Source of the DNA: Costus lasius
Taxonomy: Eukaryota; Streptophyta; Magnoliopsida; Zingiberales; Costaceae
Length of the DNA: 64,000 nucleotides
Direction of reading: 5' to 3'
Assembly: GCA_027563935.2 (NCBI GenBank)
Contig: JANVAS020000231.1
Location: forward strand, 14,836,001-14,900,000
This document shows, piece after piece, positions 9,308-20,251 of the stretch (within the stretch, counting starts at the first letter, position 1; each line of letters begins with the position of its first letter). The position numbers were made by a program, and so were the translations under genes. The notes below the pieces were generated by a model that made no database searches, was not told the origin of the DNA, and saw only the letters and a program-made list of their open reading frames with translations.

Positions 9308-11234
9308 TGTTGGGAAACATCGGGGATATTTACAAATTTTTATCAAACAAAACATACACATAGCGGAAGCATATCCCCGAAATAGGTCGGTCCCAATATC
9401 CAATGGATCATTCTTGTGAGGTAGTCGATACAATGTAGTATGAAAGTACCTAGAGCAAGTGCAAGTCGATGTCGAGGTAGGTGCCCAAGCATGAGCCCTC
9501 TGCAGTCTCACACACATGGATGCCTCGAGTCCTCTTCTTCCTCACTCGGTGATAGTCTCGGGAAGAAGATTCAAGCCTTTGTATGTCTCCTACTCCACTT
9601 TCGCCGCCTTTTAAGGAAGAAGCACCAAGAGGAAGGAGAGGAAGATGATGCCGCCATGGCCTTCCTTCACTTGCGACAAGAGGTGGAAGGGAAGAAGACC
9701 TATGGCTATAGAAGAGATGGATGTGCCACTTGCTCTTGCTCTCACCCCTATTTGTTGGTTCACTACAATAGATGAATCTCATTACCTTGCTCTCGCATAT
9801 GTGAGGATATATAGATGTAAGGGGCGGCAACACAAGGGTGTGGGAGCAACTCACCAAGAGACTTGCGGCTAGGGCAAGTGGGGATGAAATTAGGGTTAGA
9901 TGATAAGGTAAGACTTCAAGCCTTTTCCATATTCATCTTCCCATAGCCATATGCGTTTGGCACTTGCCTAAACAAGCCCAAGGAACCATATGCGCCCCAT
10001 GCGCCAATTGCTTCCTTATGAAGCAAATTGCGCCAACTCCTCCCCATTATGCCCATATGCGCCAATGGGGGGGGGGAGATTTCTCCCCATTATACCCTTA
10101 AGCCATATTCTCTCTTCATGATGAATTGTTATTGGGCCTCATTGGGTAATGAGCTAGCCCAAACTTCATTGCACAAGTTGATTAAACCATTGGATCCAAT
10201 CCAATGCAACCCAAACTCATATGTGACCAACCATGGTCAATTTTGGGTCAATTTGCCAAAAATGAAGTTTAGCTCCAATAACTCTCTTCTATCTCATCAG
10301 ACTCATTGGCATTGATGAAATTTTCCAAAAAGATCCGAGCTATCCAATTACTCAATCATAAGGCTTCTCGATTAATACGAGAACTCGAGTATCAAGGTGT
10401 GCAACCCTGTAGGTTCCTCTGACATTGGCAGTGGTGACCTATGGTCTTCACAAGCAGTGAGTGGCATGTATCAGTGCATCATTGCTACTCAAGTCATCGG
10501 AATAGATATCGACATCGACATCCCCATCATCGCAGCTAAGTACAGATGCAATACAGTCTCTTTACCAAACTGATATCCGATTGGACAAGTGTGTCACCAC
10601 TTATTTTTACCCAATCTCATGGTCATGACTATATCAGGCTTTCACCTGGGTATGGCCATACACTTTCAGTCATAGAACCATAGGGGGGCCCCATGGATAT
10701 CAAGCTTCCCTCAGGAAGGGGCAAATTCTCTGTCTGTATATTGACCTTCTCATATGGGTCGTTGCATGCTCAATGACAATTGTTATAACCTCCTAACTAC
10801 AGTGAGGTGTTAGGTTGTATCAAAGCATATTCCTAACTATATAGAAGAGTCAATGACCCAAGTCAAGGGATCAATGCATCTCCTATCAGTTGTGAGGATA
10901 AATCATGACACGAAGTCATTGCCTCACAACGGCTCGATCCAGTATATCTAACACTGATATACCCATATGTCTGCGTTAGCACCATGTGCCTAACCAGCCC
11001 ATATACCAGTCTGACAAGTACCATAGCTGTCCCATATCCACTAAGGTACATTGACTGAGGACTATAGTTTGAGCACAGATCCAATTTGTCTCCAAGGACA
11101 TTATCTTGCAAGTACATAATCGTAGATGTAAACAAAGCATAATAATGACAATGCCAGAATGGTATATAAGAAATATCAATGTCAAGTAATACAAAGATAG
11201 ACCAAGACTAGGTCTTAGGCCATAAACACCAACA
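9308..11234 (-). repeat. Copia A 5' LTR (1927 bp)
   Basis: Bounded by TGTTGGGAAAC next to the primer site and CACCAACA next to tRNA-Leu repeat sequence. It is non-coding: the open frames of 90-136 codons here (e.g. 9450-9857) lie in LTR sequence, recur only because the block is duplicated, and have no known domain. It includes a poly-G run at about 10068-10076. The duplicate is 42282-44210. Confidence 0.85.
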
Positions 11235-12605
11235 CCATTAGCATGTAAACTCTAACTAATTGAAGCAATTGGTCTTATGTCTTCACTTGAGTTGGAAGTG
11301 TTGGCTTTTTTTAGCCACCCTTTTGTTGCAAATGTTTGATGACTTGCAGTTTTATAGATTTTTTTTGTAGATTAAATTTGTTATTTTATAAGTTAGTTAG
11401 ATTGTTTTTTATACTCCTTTTAGCCTATGTTTCTTCTCAACCCATGGGAAGAATTTTATCATTGGAGTAGCAAGTTTAGAATCAGTTGAAGTCCCTAAAT
11501 CTCATAGAAGAGTCCAAGATTAATCCGTGGACATCAACATGACCTATGATCTTATCGGATAACCAAATTACACAAAAAGCACAGAATGGTACACAATCCA
11601 CCCGTTTTCTCACCCAACGGCTTGTTTGATGGGCTTTCACTAGGCTGGCGGATGGGTTAGGCCTTGTTGGGCAGGATGGGATGTCTACACCAACTTCATG
11701 CATGTAGCAACGAAGCAGCATAATCAATTGATGGTTGGCTAGTTCATTATAGTGTTGGCATATTCATGTGCCGAGCTTGATATCTAATTGTTGTACTGGG
11801 TCAAGTGGGTTCATAATCGAATCGTGAAAGCTTTCACATGGGCTGAATTGGCTTTGTGTGAAATGAAAAAGGGTTAATTATTACCATGTACCGCTCGGGT
11901 GCCTGACTCAGATGCTTTGATTGCTGAACTATATTCATAATAGTTGGATTTGACTTGTTTGGGGCACTCACATGCAGTCCCTCATGTTTGTCACAACATT
12001 GATGGCACATATGCCATTTCATGCAATCCACATAATGCTTCACGACCAGACCATGATCTTCATGACAGCGGCAATTTGGCGTTACGACTAGGTAGTGATC
12101 TCCATCATCGTTGTGAGGTTTCTCAGTTTTTTGCAAACTCGACAGTGGGCTTCATGGCGGGCCATGATCTTCATCATGACAATAATCTTGCATTAGGAGT
12201 AGGTTTTGATCCCTGTCATGAAGATAATCGATTAGAGGTTTCTGGAAAGTGGGGACTTGCACTACATGAATGGGGTGGGGTTATTTGGCTATGGTGTAAA
12301 CTCACACTTGAGGATATCCTATAACTTTCTTCTACTAGTAGGGTGGGTCAAAGTAAATATCATATAATATATAACAAAGCACTTTGTTAGCTACTAAAGT
12401 ATTTGAATGTTTTAAAAGGAATATATAGTATCAAAAGCGACTATCCCTCCATACATCAAACTAAATACCCAAAATGGAATTCTTCTTAAATGAAATGCTC
12501 GAGAGGTGCCTAATACGACTAACCATATTTATTTAGCCCATCCTTTAACCTTCGCTCAATATAAAAATGATAATCAAAAGTTCAAACCACTTTATTATAA
12601 AAGAT

Positions 12606-12685
12606 GTCAAGATGGCCGAGTTGGTCTAAGGGACTAGTTTCAGTACTAGTCCGAAAGGGCATTGGTTCAAATCCCATTCTTGACA
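12606..12685 (+). pseudogene. tRNA-Leu pseudogene
   Basis: The acceptor stem is intact, but the anticodon loop is one base short (TTCAGT between CTAGT and ACTAG), the T stem is mismatched (ATTGG/CCCAT) and GGCGC has become GGGAC. It is unlikely to yield a functional tRNA. The same lesions occur at 45582. Confidence 0.8.
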
Positions 12686-14204
12686 AAAGTTTGTGAAACA
12701 ATTTATAATTGTTATAAATATTATTATTGTTATAGGTTTAGTCTTGTATTTGGATATGTCCGCGCCAATCCTGATGGCTTCTTCTCCTTAGCTTTACTCA
12801 TAGCATATATTCCTACTTAGGTGGAGTATCCATCAGCATGTAAACTCTAACCAATGGAAGCAAATATGGTCTTTTGTCTTCACTTGTGTTGGAATTGTTG
12901 GCTTTTTTTAGCCACCCTTATGTTGTAGATGTTTGAAGACTTGCAGTTTTATAGATTTTTTTTGTAGATTAAATTTGTTATTTTATAAGGTAGTTTGATT
13001 GCTTTTTGTACTCCTGTTTGCCTATTTTTTTGCTCAACCCATGGGAAGAATTTTATTGATGGAGCAGCAAGTTTAGAATCAGTTGAAGTCCCTAAATCTC
13101 ATAGAAGAGTCCAAGATTAATCCATGGACATCAACATGACCTATGATCTTGTCGGATAACCAAATTACACAAAAAGCACAGAATGGTACACAATCCACTC
13201 ATTCTTTGACCCAAAGGCTTGTTTGATGGGCTTTCACTGGGCTGGCACATGGGTTAGGCCTTGTTGGGCAGGATGGGATGTCTACACCATCTTCGTGCAT
13301 GTAGCAATGAAGCAGCAAAATCAGTTGATGGTTGGCTAGTTTATTATAGTGTTAACATATTCATGTGCCGAGTTTGATATCTAATTGTTATACTAGGTCA
13401 AGTGGGTTCTTAATCGAATCATGAAAGCTTGCACATGAGCTGGATGGGCTCTTTATGAAATGAAAAAGGGTTGATTATTCCCATGTGATGCTCGGGTGGC
13501 TGACTCGGATGCTTTGATTGCAGCACAATATTCAAAATAGGTGGATTTGACTTTTTTGGGGCCCTCACGTGCAACCCCTCATGTTTGTCACAACATTGAT
13601 GGTTCATAGGCCATTTCATGCAATCCACATAATGCTTCACGCCCGGGCCATGATCTTCATGACAATGGCAATTTGGCGTTACGGCTAGGCAGTGATCTCC
13701 ATCATAGTTGTGATGTTTCTCAATTTTTTTTGCGAACTCGATAGTGGGCTTCATGGCGGGCCATGATCTTGATCATGACAATAATCTTGCATTATGAGTT
13801 GGTTTTGATCCCCGTCATGAAGATAATCGATTGGAGGCTTCTAGAAGGTGGGGACTTGCACTACATGAATGGGGTGGGGTTATTTGGCTATGGTGTAAAC
13901 TCACACTTGAGTATATCCTGTAACTTTCTTGTACTAGAAGGGTAGGGCAAGGAAAATATCATATAATATATAAAAAAGCACTTTGTTAACTACTAAAGTA
14001 TTTGAATGTTTTAAAAGGAATATATAGTATCAAAAGAGACTATCCCTCCATACATCAGACTAAATACCCAAAATGGAATTCTTATTAAATGAAATGCATG
14101 AGAGGTGCCACATATGACTAGCCATATTTAATCAACCCTTTTTTTAACCTTCGCTCAATATAAAAATGATAATCAAAACTTCAAACCACTTTATTATAAA
14201 ATAT

Positions 14205-14285
14205 GTCAAGATGGCCGAGTTGGTCTAAGGCGCTAGTTTCAGGTACTAGTCCGAAAGGGCATGGGTTCAAATCCCATTCTTGACA
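14205..14285 (+). tRNA. tRNA-Leu(CAG), canonical copy
   Basis: All arms pair: acceptor GTCAAGA/TCTTGAC, D stem GCC/GGC, anticodon stem CTAGT/ACTAG with loop TTCAGGT (anticodon CAG), and T stem ATGGG/CCCAT with loop TTCAAAT. The variable arm is TCC-GAAA-GGG with a GNRA-type loop, and the discriminator is A. There is no intron, and the A and B boxes match consensus. It sits in a tandem retro-repeat setting, so expression is uncertain; no T4 terminator is close by. Confidence 0.85.
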
Positions 14286-15022
14286 TTATCATCATGTAAA
14301 CTATAACAAATGGAAGCAAATGGTCTTTATGTGTTCACTTGAGTTGGAAGCAAAATAGGTGGATTTGACTTTTTTGGGGCCCTCACGTGCAACCCCTCAT
14401 GTTTGTCACAACATTGATGGTTCATAGGCCATTTCATGCAATCCACATAATGCTTCACGCCCAGGCCATGATCTTCATGACAGTGGCAATTTGGCGTTAC
14501 GGCTAGGCAGTGATCTCCATCATAGTTGTGATGTTTCTCAATTTTTTTTGCGAACTCGATAGTGGGCTTCATGGCGGGCCATGATCTTGATCATGACAAT
14601 AATCTTGCATTATGAGTTGGTTTTGATCCCCGTCATGAAGATAATCGATTGGAGGCTTCTAGAAGGTGGGGACTTGCACTACATGAATGGGGTGGGGTTA
14701 TTAGGCTATGGTGTAAACTCACACTTGAGTATATCCTGTAACTTTCTTGTACTAGAAGGGTGGGGCAAGGAAAATATCATATAATATATAAAAAAGCACT
14801 TTGTTAGCTACTAAAGTATTTGAATGTTTTAAAAGGAATATATAGTATCAAAAGAGACTATCCCTCCATACATCAGACTAAATACCCAAAATGGAATTCT
14901 TCTTAAATGAAATGCATGAGAGGTGCCACATATGACTAGCCATATTTAATCAACCCTTTTTTTAACCTTCGCTCAATATAAAAATGATAATCAAAACTTC
15001 AAACCACTTTATTATAAAATAT

Positions 15023-15103
15023 GTCAAGATGGCCGAGTTGGTCTATGGCGCTAGTTTCAGGTACTAGTCCGAAAGGGCATGGGTTCAAATCCCATTCTTG
15101 ACA
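15023..15103 (+). tRNA. tRNA-Leu(CAG), variant copy
   Basis: Same fold as 14205-14285 with one visible change, TCTAAGG to TCTATGG at the end of the D loop, shared with the copy at 1370. The stems are intact. It is the last tRNA before the gypsy junction at 15157. Confidence 0.8.
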
Positions 15104-15156
15104 TTATCATCATGTAAACTATAACAAATGGAAGCAAATGGTCTTTATGTGTTCCC

Positions 15157-15556
15157 ATGGAGTCTCACCTCTCCCCACATGCATATTCCTTTGCTCAGCA
15201 TATTTCTAGTCTGCATGATGAGATCCGGCGTGGTATCTTTTCGGGCAACATTCATATTGCAATGAAGGCCAACGAGCATCGTAGGCCACGTCATTTCTCT
15301 ATAGGTGAGCTGGTGACGGTGCATATCCACCCGAGTGTTCAACCCTGAAGGCACTTTGCAGCCACGATGGCCCCACTTCGATGTGCACTGCCCCCCCTAC
15401 CATGTTGCTCCACCCCATGACGACCCAAAGGAGCCCAAGAAGGTGGAAATCCGGCAATCCCAATGCCAAAGTAAGCCCCCGGACCGTTTCTTAGGCGTCA
15501 TTAGCCCTCTTTCCATCCATACCGAAGTGGCGCAGCCCAAGGGCACTACGAGCTGA
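15157..15556 (+). pseudogene. Ty3/gypsy integrase C-terminal fragment, copy 2
   Basis: Duplicate of 1505-1904 (offset 13652) with a few substitutions: SFAQHISSLHDEIRRGI, then RPRHFSIGELVTVHIHP. It has the same frameshift after VHIHP and the same C-terminal tail. The shared lesions show that it was already broken before the block duplicated. Confidence 0.8.
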
Positions 15557-16516
15557 CCCCCAGAAGATCCAACCCCAGGTGGGCCGCATAATTTGATTAG
15601 CAACACGGCCCAAGAACGAGCCGCGACAGTGGTGATCCAGCCCACAACATCGAAGTTCTGCTGTTTTGTTGCCGTATGCTCGGAGCGCGTCTAAATCACA
15701 CACGTACAAGGACGCAGAATCACGTGACCAGCTTCGCAGAATATTAGGTAGTTGTTATTCTTTGTCTTGTAGTTGCAGCTTGACCACTTTTGTGGCCTGC
15801 AAGAGTTGGTAGGTGGTTAGAGTTGAGTGTCTCTAGTGTATTTTGTTTGTCCCCTCCCCTCTTATTCTATAAAAGAGGAGGTAGGGCTAAGTGTTATGTA
15901 GTTCTCTTTGGTGTTTGAGAGATCTCCTGGTGAGCTGAGAGTCGCCAGCGGTTGTGAAGACAAGCCGGAGTCTTGCCTTTGTCATGTTCGGGTCGAAGAT
16001 GTCTCTTTGATTCCAAGTTGTTCCGCTTTCGGTTTGAAGTAAATCCCACCCTTCCGGTGGGTCAGGTTCACCTGTTTGTCATTCTCTTGCACGTTTCGTT
16101 GTTGCGATTTTTCTCCTTTCTCCTTCACCCACGGCCGTCCGTCCATCGGAGGCGTGGAATCTCTTGTCTTGGTTTGTTTTAGCTACGTAGGCGTGCGAGC
16201 TGAACCCCGCACAACCGTAATCCCCCAACGCCGACTAAGCTTAAAACGCGCTAAGAGAGCTGCAGGAATTCGCTTAATTTGCTATGAGGTTAGCGCGCTG
16301 TATTATTTAGTTGGGTGTCGTTCTCTTCATTCGCATTCGTGTTGCCCTAATCGAACTCGTCGCTATCTTCGTCATGTTTTCTACCGGCTTCCCTGCACCT
16401 TTCCGACGCATTTTCTCTTTCCTCGTCTCACGACCCTCTCCCATTTTTATCGCGCATTGTGTAAAACCCTAGAGTATGGCTTAAGGACCCCCACACCTGT
16501 TAGTTGCTACATCAAA
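15557..16516 (+). repeat. 3' non-coding region and LTR of gypsy element, copy 2
   Basis: Duplicate of 1905-2864 with the TATA box TCTATAAAAG at 15866-15875. No gene is seen in it. Confidence 0.6.
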
Positions 16517-17002
16517 GGGACTACCCTTTCTTCTGGGGAGAGGCTTGCTTAGCATTTATTTGCTAACCCGTGAGGGATGTTGTGCAGTTGCAGTTTAGGA
16601 GGAGTCAGATCATTTAGCAAATCCCCGCAAGCGCAGTTACGCTTGAAGTGACTCAGGTGGCCCGAGTTTCCATGAGATAGTTGTTATAGTTTAGTTATTA
16701 GTTACTTTTGTTATTTAGTTATTCTTTAAAAGCTAAAGTGATAGCTAGTTGAAACAGTTGTACACCTTTTTGGTATTAGTTTTTTGTCACTCTTAGATTT
16801 GATTTTATAAAGTGATATGTTTTCTTCCGTACTTCTTGGATTTAGATTAATTATCTTGAATTGCTTAAGGAGGTGTAACATTTTGGTATTAGAGGAAAAG
16901 TTCTAGGGAACATAAGGTCCTTTGTTTAAACCTAAGGATTAGGATTAGGACTATGGTGAAATTTTTGGATGTCTAAAAGAACTCTATTTTAATTTTTAGA
17001 TC

Positions 17003-17965
17003 ATGGATCCTCGTCGGGGAAGAAGACCTGCCGAAGCTATAGCCAATACTATGCAGTTAGCAATAGCCATAGCCCAGGCCATTCATGGATCAACAGCTAA
17101 TGGTAAGTTGACTGAATTGCAAAAGTTTGGTCTAGAAGGGGTGAGTCCGGGGAAGCTGAGGCCGAGGAGTGGCTAAGATTAGTTGAAAAGGGCTTTGAGC
17201 TTGTGCAATGCACTGATGAGGATAAAGTACGATATGTTACCTTTACACTTCAAGGAGATGCGGATGCTTGGTGGAGAACCCAAAGGGCAACTTTTGGCTA
17301 ATGGTGATGCTGTGATTACTCGGGCTCAATTTGTGGAAGCTTTTAATGCCCAATACTTTCCTGCCAATGTACGATCTATTGAGTTATTTGAGTTTTTATC
17401 TTTAGAGCAAGATAAAATGTCTGTCAAAGAATATGATAGAAAATTTATTAGCCTTAGTCGTTTTGCTCCTATGATGGTAGCCACTCAGGTTCAAAAGATT
17501 GCTCTATTTATTAAAGGATTGAACTCAGAGTTAAGAACTTGGTTAGCCATGTTTGAACTTAACACTTATGCTGAAGTTGTAAGTAAAGCCCTATTAGCTA
17601 AGCAGGCGATGATTGAGTTTGGTCGAGTACCTAATGATTCTAAATCTTCAAGTGGTTCTAAGCCTTCTAATAGGGAGCATGTGTCTACTAAGAGGTTTAA
17701 GAATACTTCAGGAAGAATTAGACCACCTCAAGCAACCTCTAGGACTTCTGATTCTTCTAGTCTTGTGTTTTGCAAGTTTTGTGGTGACAATATGTTTGCT
17801 TTTATTGTAAGCAACCGGGTCACCAAAGAATTGATTGCCCAAAGAGGAACAAATCAGAAGCTAAAATCTTTGCTGTGTCTAGGCAGGAGACTCAAGACCC
17901 TGAGGTGGATATTCCAGGTAAATTCTAGTTTAATTTTGTTACTTATCTTGTTAATATTTTTGTGA
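17003..17965 (+). pseudogene. gag: G element gag, copy 2
   Basis: Same frame breaks as at 3351-4313. The Retrotrans_gag core (VITRAQFVEAFNAQYFP ... LNTYAEVVSKALLAKQ) is in frame after about 17290. The CCHC knuckle is now also damaged: the bases TGTGTGC before it read TGTTTGC here, leaving CFYCK intact only in the alternative frame. Amino-acid differences from copy 1 are few (for example G to D and R to M early in the open frame). Confidence 0.85.
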
Positions 17966-18039
17966 TGTTATTACTATTTGCGCACACTGAAGTTATTGAT
18001 AAATTTGGAGGACCAAGTTTCCTTTAAGAGGGATAGTAT

Positions 18040-20251
18040 TGTTATAACCTAGATTTTTGGAAAATAATTTTGAAAAATTATTATTTTATATTTTAGATTT
18101 TATTCTGATTTTTCTAGAATTTTTAAAGGAGAAAATAACTAAGTTTTATTAAAAAGGTTAAGTTGCATTCGCGGGGGCTCGAGAACCCTCGATGCATCGT
18201 TGTTTTTGGTTTAGCCGAACCACTAGGCTAATTCGCGGTTCAGTATAAAACCGCGTTTGCTTAATTTTATTTCAGTTTTAGATTTGTTTTAGGCAACTAG
18301 TCGAATCGTCATCTTCTCCGACTTTCACGGTGGCTGAGTCGACGCCGGCTCGTTTCTTTTTTTGGATGCATTGTGCGTCTATTTGAGGGGGCTTCAGTTC
18401 GCCTTGGGATTCGACATACCTGAGGGTTCTGCGAGCCGCAACGCGTCATCAGGAGGAAGAAATTAGAGCTAGAAGGAGTTCGCCGGAGTTGCAGCCTCTT
18501 TCACCTTCGGTACAGCCAGCGACAACGATTTCCCTGTCCTGGGCTACGATAAAGCTTTGTAGCAAGGTAAGATTATTTCTGTCCTATTCTGGTGAAGTTT
18601 AGTTAGGTTTAGTTAGGTTTTCAGGTGTTGAAGGCGGTGGTGCTACCGTCGATACTTGCAGCTATTGCAAGTGCTTTGATCATGCATCAAAAGCTCGCCA
18701 CAGCTGGCTGAGGAGCTTCCCGGCGACGGCAGAAGTCGTCTAGTGGAATCTGGAGGCGAACGGACACTTGATGCGCCCTCAGGAGCTCACCGGCGCAAGC
18801 GGCGGACACAAGTCCGACCGCCTTGCACGGCGGCGATGGGGCGGCGCGCGAGCGGCCGGTTTGGTCTGATTTCGGGTTTTGGTTTTGGTTTATTTGGAAA
18901 TAAACCTGACTCACTAAGTTTGGAATTGATTTGAACCAGTTTAACAGTTTGGATAGTTCAATTTCAATTTCGGCCCAGTTCTAGTTTTTGGACCGATTCG
19001 ACCCTAATTCTGTCGAATCTGGGCCGGTTCAGGTAGCCGTTGGAAAGCTTATGGAATTGCCTATCCAATGGTATCCTGTTTGTCCTTAGATGACTTGTAT
19101 AATTTGTGTAATTTAGGTTTTAAGTATCGGTTTGGCTTGGTTCAGGTTGAATCTAACTGGTTCATTGCAATCCTGAGCGGTTTAGTGGGTTCTGTGTCCG
19201 GTTCACTAGATCTAAGGTTGGTTCCCTAGGTTTTGGGACGTTTTCTATCTGTTGGTGGTCTCTATTTTTAAGTTTGAATCTTATTTGATAGAGTTTATGT
19301 ACAAATTTATGTTTCAAAGTGATTGATCCATTGCTCGGATTGCATCGTTTGATATACGATTTTATTGGCTTTTCAAAGGTAAGACCTCAAACCAGATTTC
19401 TGTAAATAAGTTTTGATAATCTTCATTCCAATTGACTCTTCTATTAGTATAGTATTCTACACATCTATTTACAAACAGTTGTATTTTTGTCATTGAGCAC
19501 ATACCCAGTTCCCTTTAAGGTTAGTATCCACTATGTGGACAGAGCGGGGTCTCAAGTTAGCATGCATCGGGACTCGTGACACATTGTAGCGCGTGTGTTC
19601 ACCATGTAGGGTGGGTGATTCACCACCTTGTAATGTGTATTTGGGGGTGACGACCCCACAAGCTAGTTGGTATTGCTCATAGAGGTTTTCATGTGTGATA
19701 CCGGTTTCTGTATTTTTCTTCAGTATGGATTTTATCCACAGTTAACTCAGTTAAACCAGATTATGCAGTTGCATTATGACTTTCATTTACAATTTTTAGT
19801 TCATAATTATTACCTTTGATATCTAGTTTTGATACATCTTTTTATTCATGTTCATGATTGTTGTTAGTTTTCCCTCCTTTGCATCTAAGGAACTGCCCTT
19901 TCTTCTGGGCAGAGGCTTGCTTAGCATTTATTTGCTAACCCATGAGGGATGTTGTGCAATTGCAGTTCAGGAGGAGTCAGATCGTTCGACAAATCCCTGC
20001 AAGCGCAGTTACACTTGAAGTGACTTAGGTGGCACAAGTTTCCATGAGATAGTTGTTAGAGTTTAGTTGTTAGTTACTTTTGTTATTTAGTTATTCTTTA
20101 ATAGCTAAAGTGATAGCTAGTTGAAACAGTTGTACACCTTTTTGATATTAGTTTTTGTCACTCTTAGATTTGATTTAATAAAAAGATATGTTTTCTTCTG
20201 CACTTCTTGGATTTAGATTAATTATCTTAAATTGCTTAAGGAGGTGTAACA
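18040..20251 (+). repeat. G element 3' LTR, copy 2 (2212 bp)
   Basis: TGTTATAACC ... GGTGTAACA, near-identical to 4388-6595 with a 4-bp gain in the TCCACAGTTAACTCAGTT region. Non-coding; the TATA hairpin is conserved at 18234-18255. Confidence 0.85.

Larger units (their letters stand above)
6596..11234 (-). mobile_element. Copia A (minus strand), internally deleted
   Basis: In plus order: 294 bp of 3' LTR, decayed 3' half of pol (6890-9020), leader (9021-9295), primer site (9296-9306) and 5' LTR (9308-11234). Gag, protease and most of integrase are missing across a junction at 9018-9020, where the base triplet AGG is shared by both parental sequences. I counted about 25 differences between the 3' LTR piece and the matching end of the 5' LTR over 294 bp, so the insertion is old. 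Its 5' LTR ends against tRNA-Leu repeat sequence (CCATTAGCATGTAAAC), so it had inserted into that array. Copia B is the tandem duplicate with a different interior. Confidence 0.8.
11235..15156 (+). repeat. tRNA-Leu tandem repeat, array 2
   Basis: Three consecutive units, each closing with a tRNA-Leu sequence, end at 12685, 14285 and 15103. The second unit is the long form (1600 bp); the third is a short form (818 bp) that lacks the segment from the GTTGGCTTTTTTTAGCC region to the AAAATAGGTGGATTTG region. The first is cut on its left by copia A. The spacers hold no recognisable gene. At 15157 the array gives way to the gypsy integrase fragment, exactly as at 1505. Array 3 repeats 11235-14285 at near identity. 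Confidence 0.85.
16517..20251 (+). mobile_element. Element G, copy 2
   Basis: Same structure as 2865-6595: 5' LTR remnant 16517-16880, primer site TGGTATTAGAGG at 16884-16895, broken gag and 3' LTR 18040-20251. It is followed by the same mid-LTR entry into copia sequence at 20252. It owes its position to the block duplication, not to a separate insertion, because both flanks match copy 1. Confidence 0.8.

Noticed and set aside
9450..9857. Open frame of about 135 codons, repeated at 42424-42831
   Set aside because: Lies in copia LTR sequence and recurs only through the block duplication; it overlaps other frames of similar length and shows no domain.
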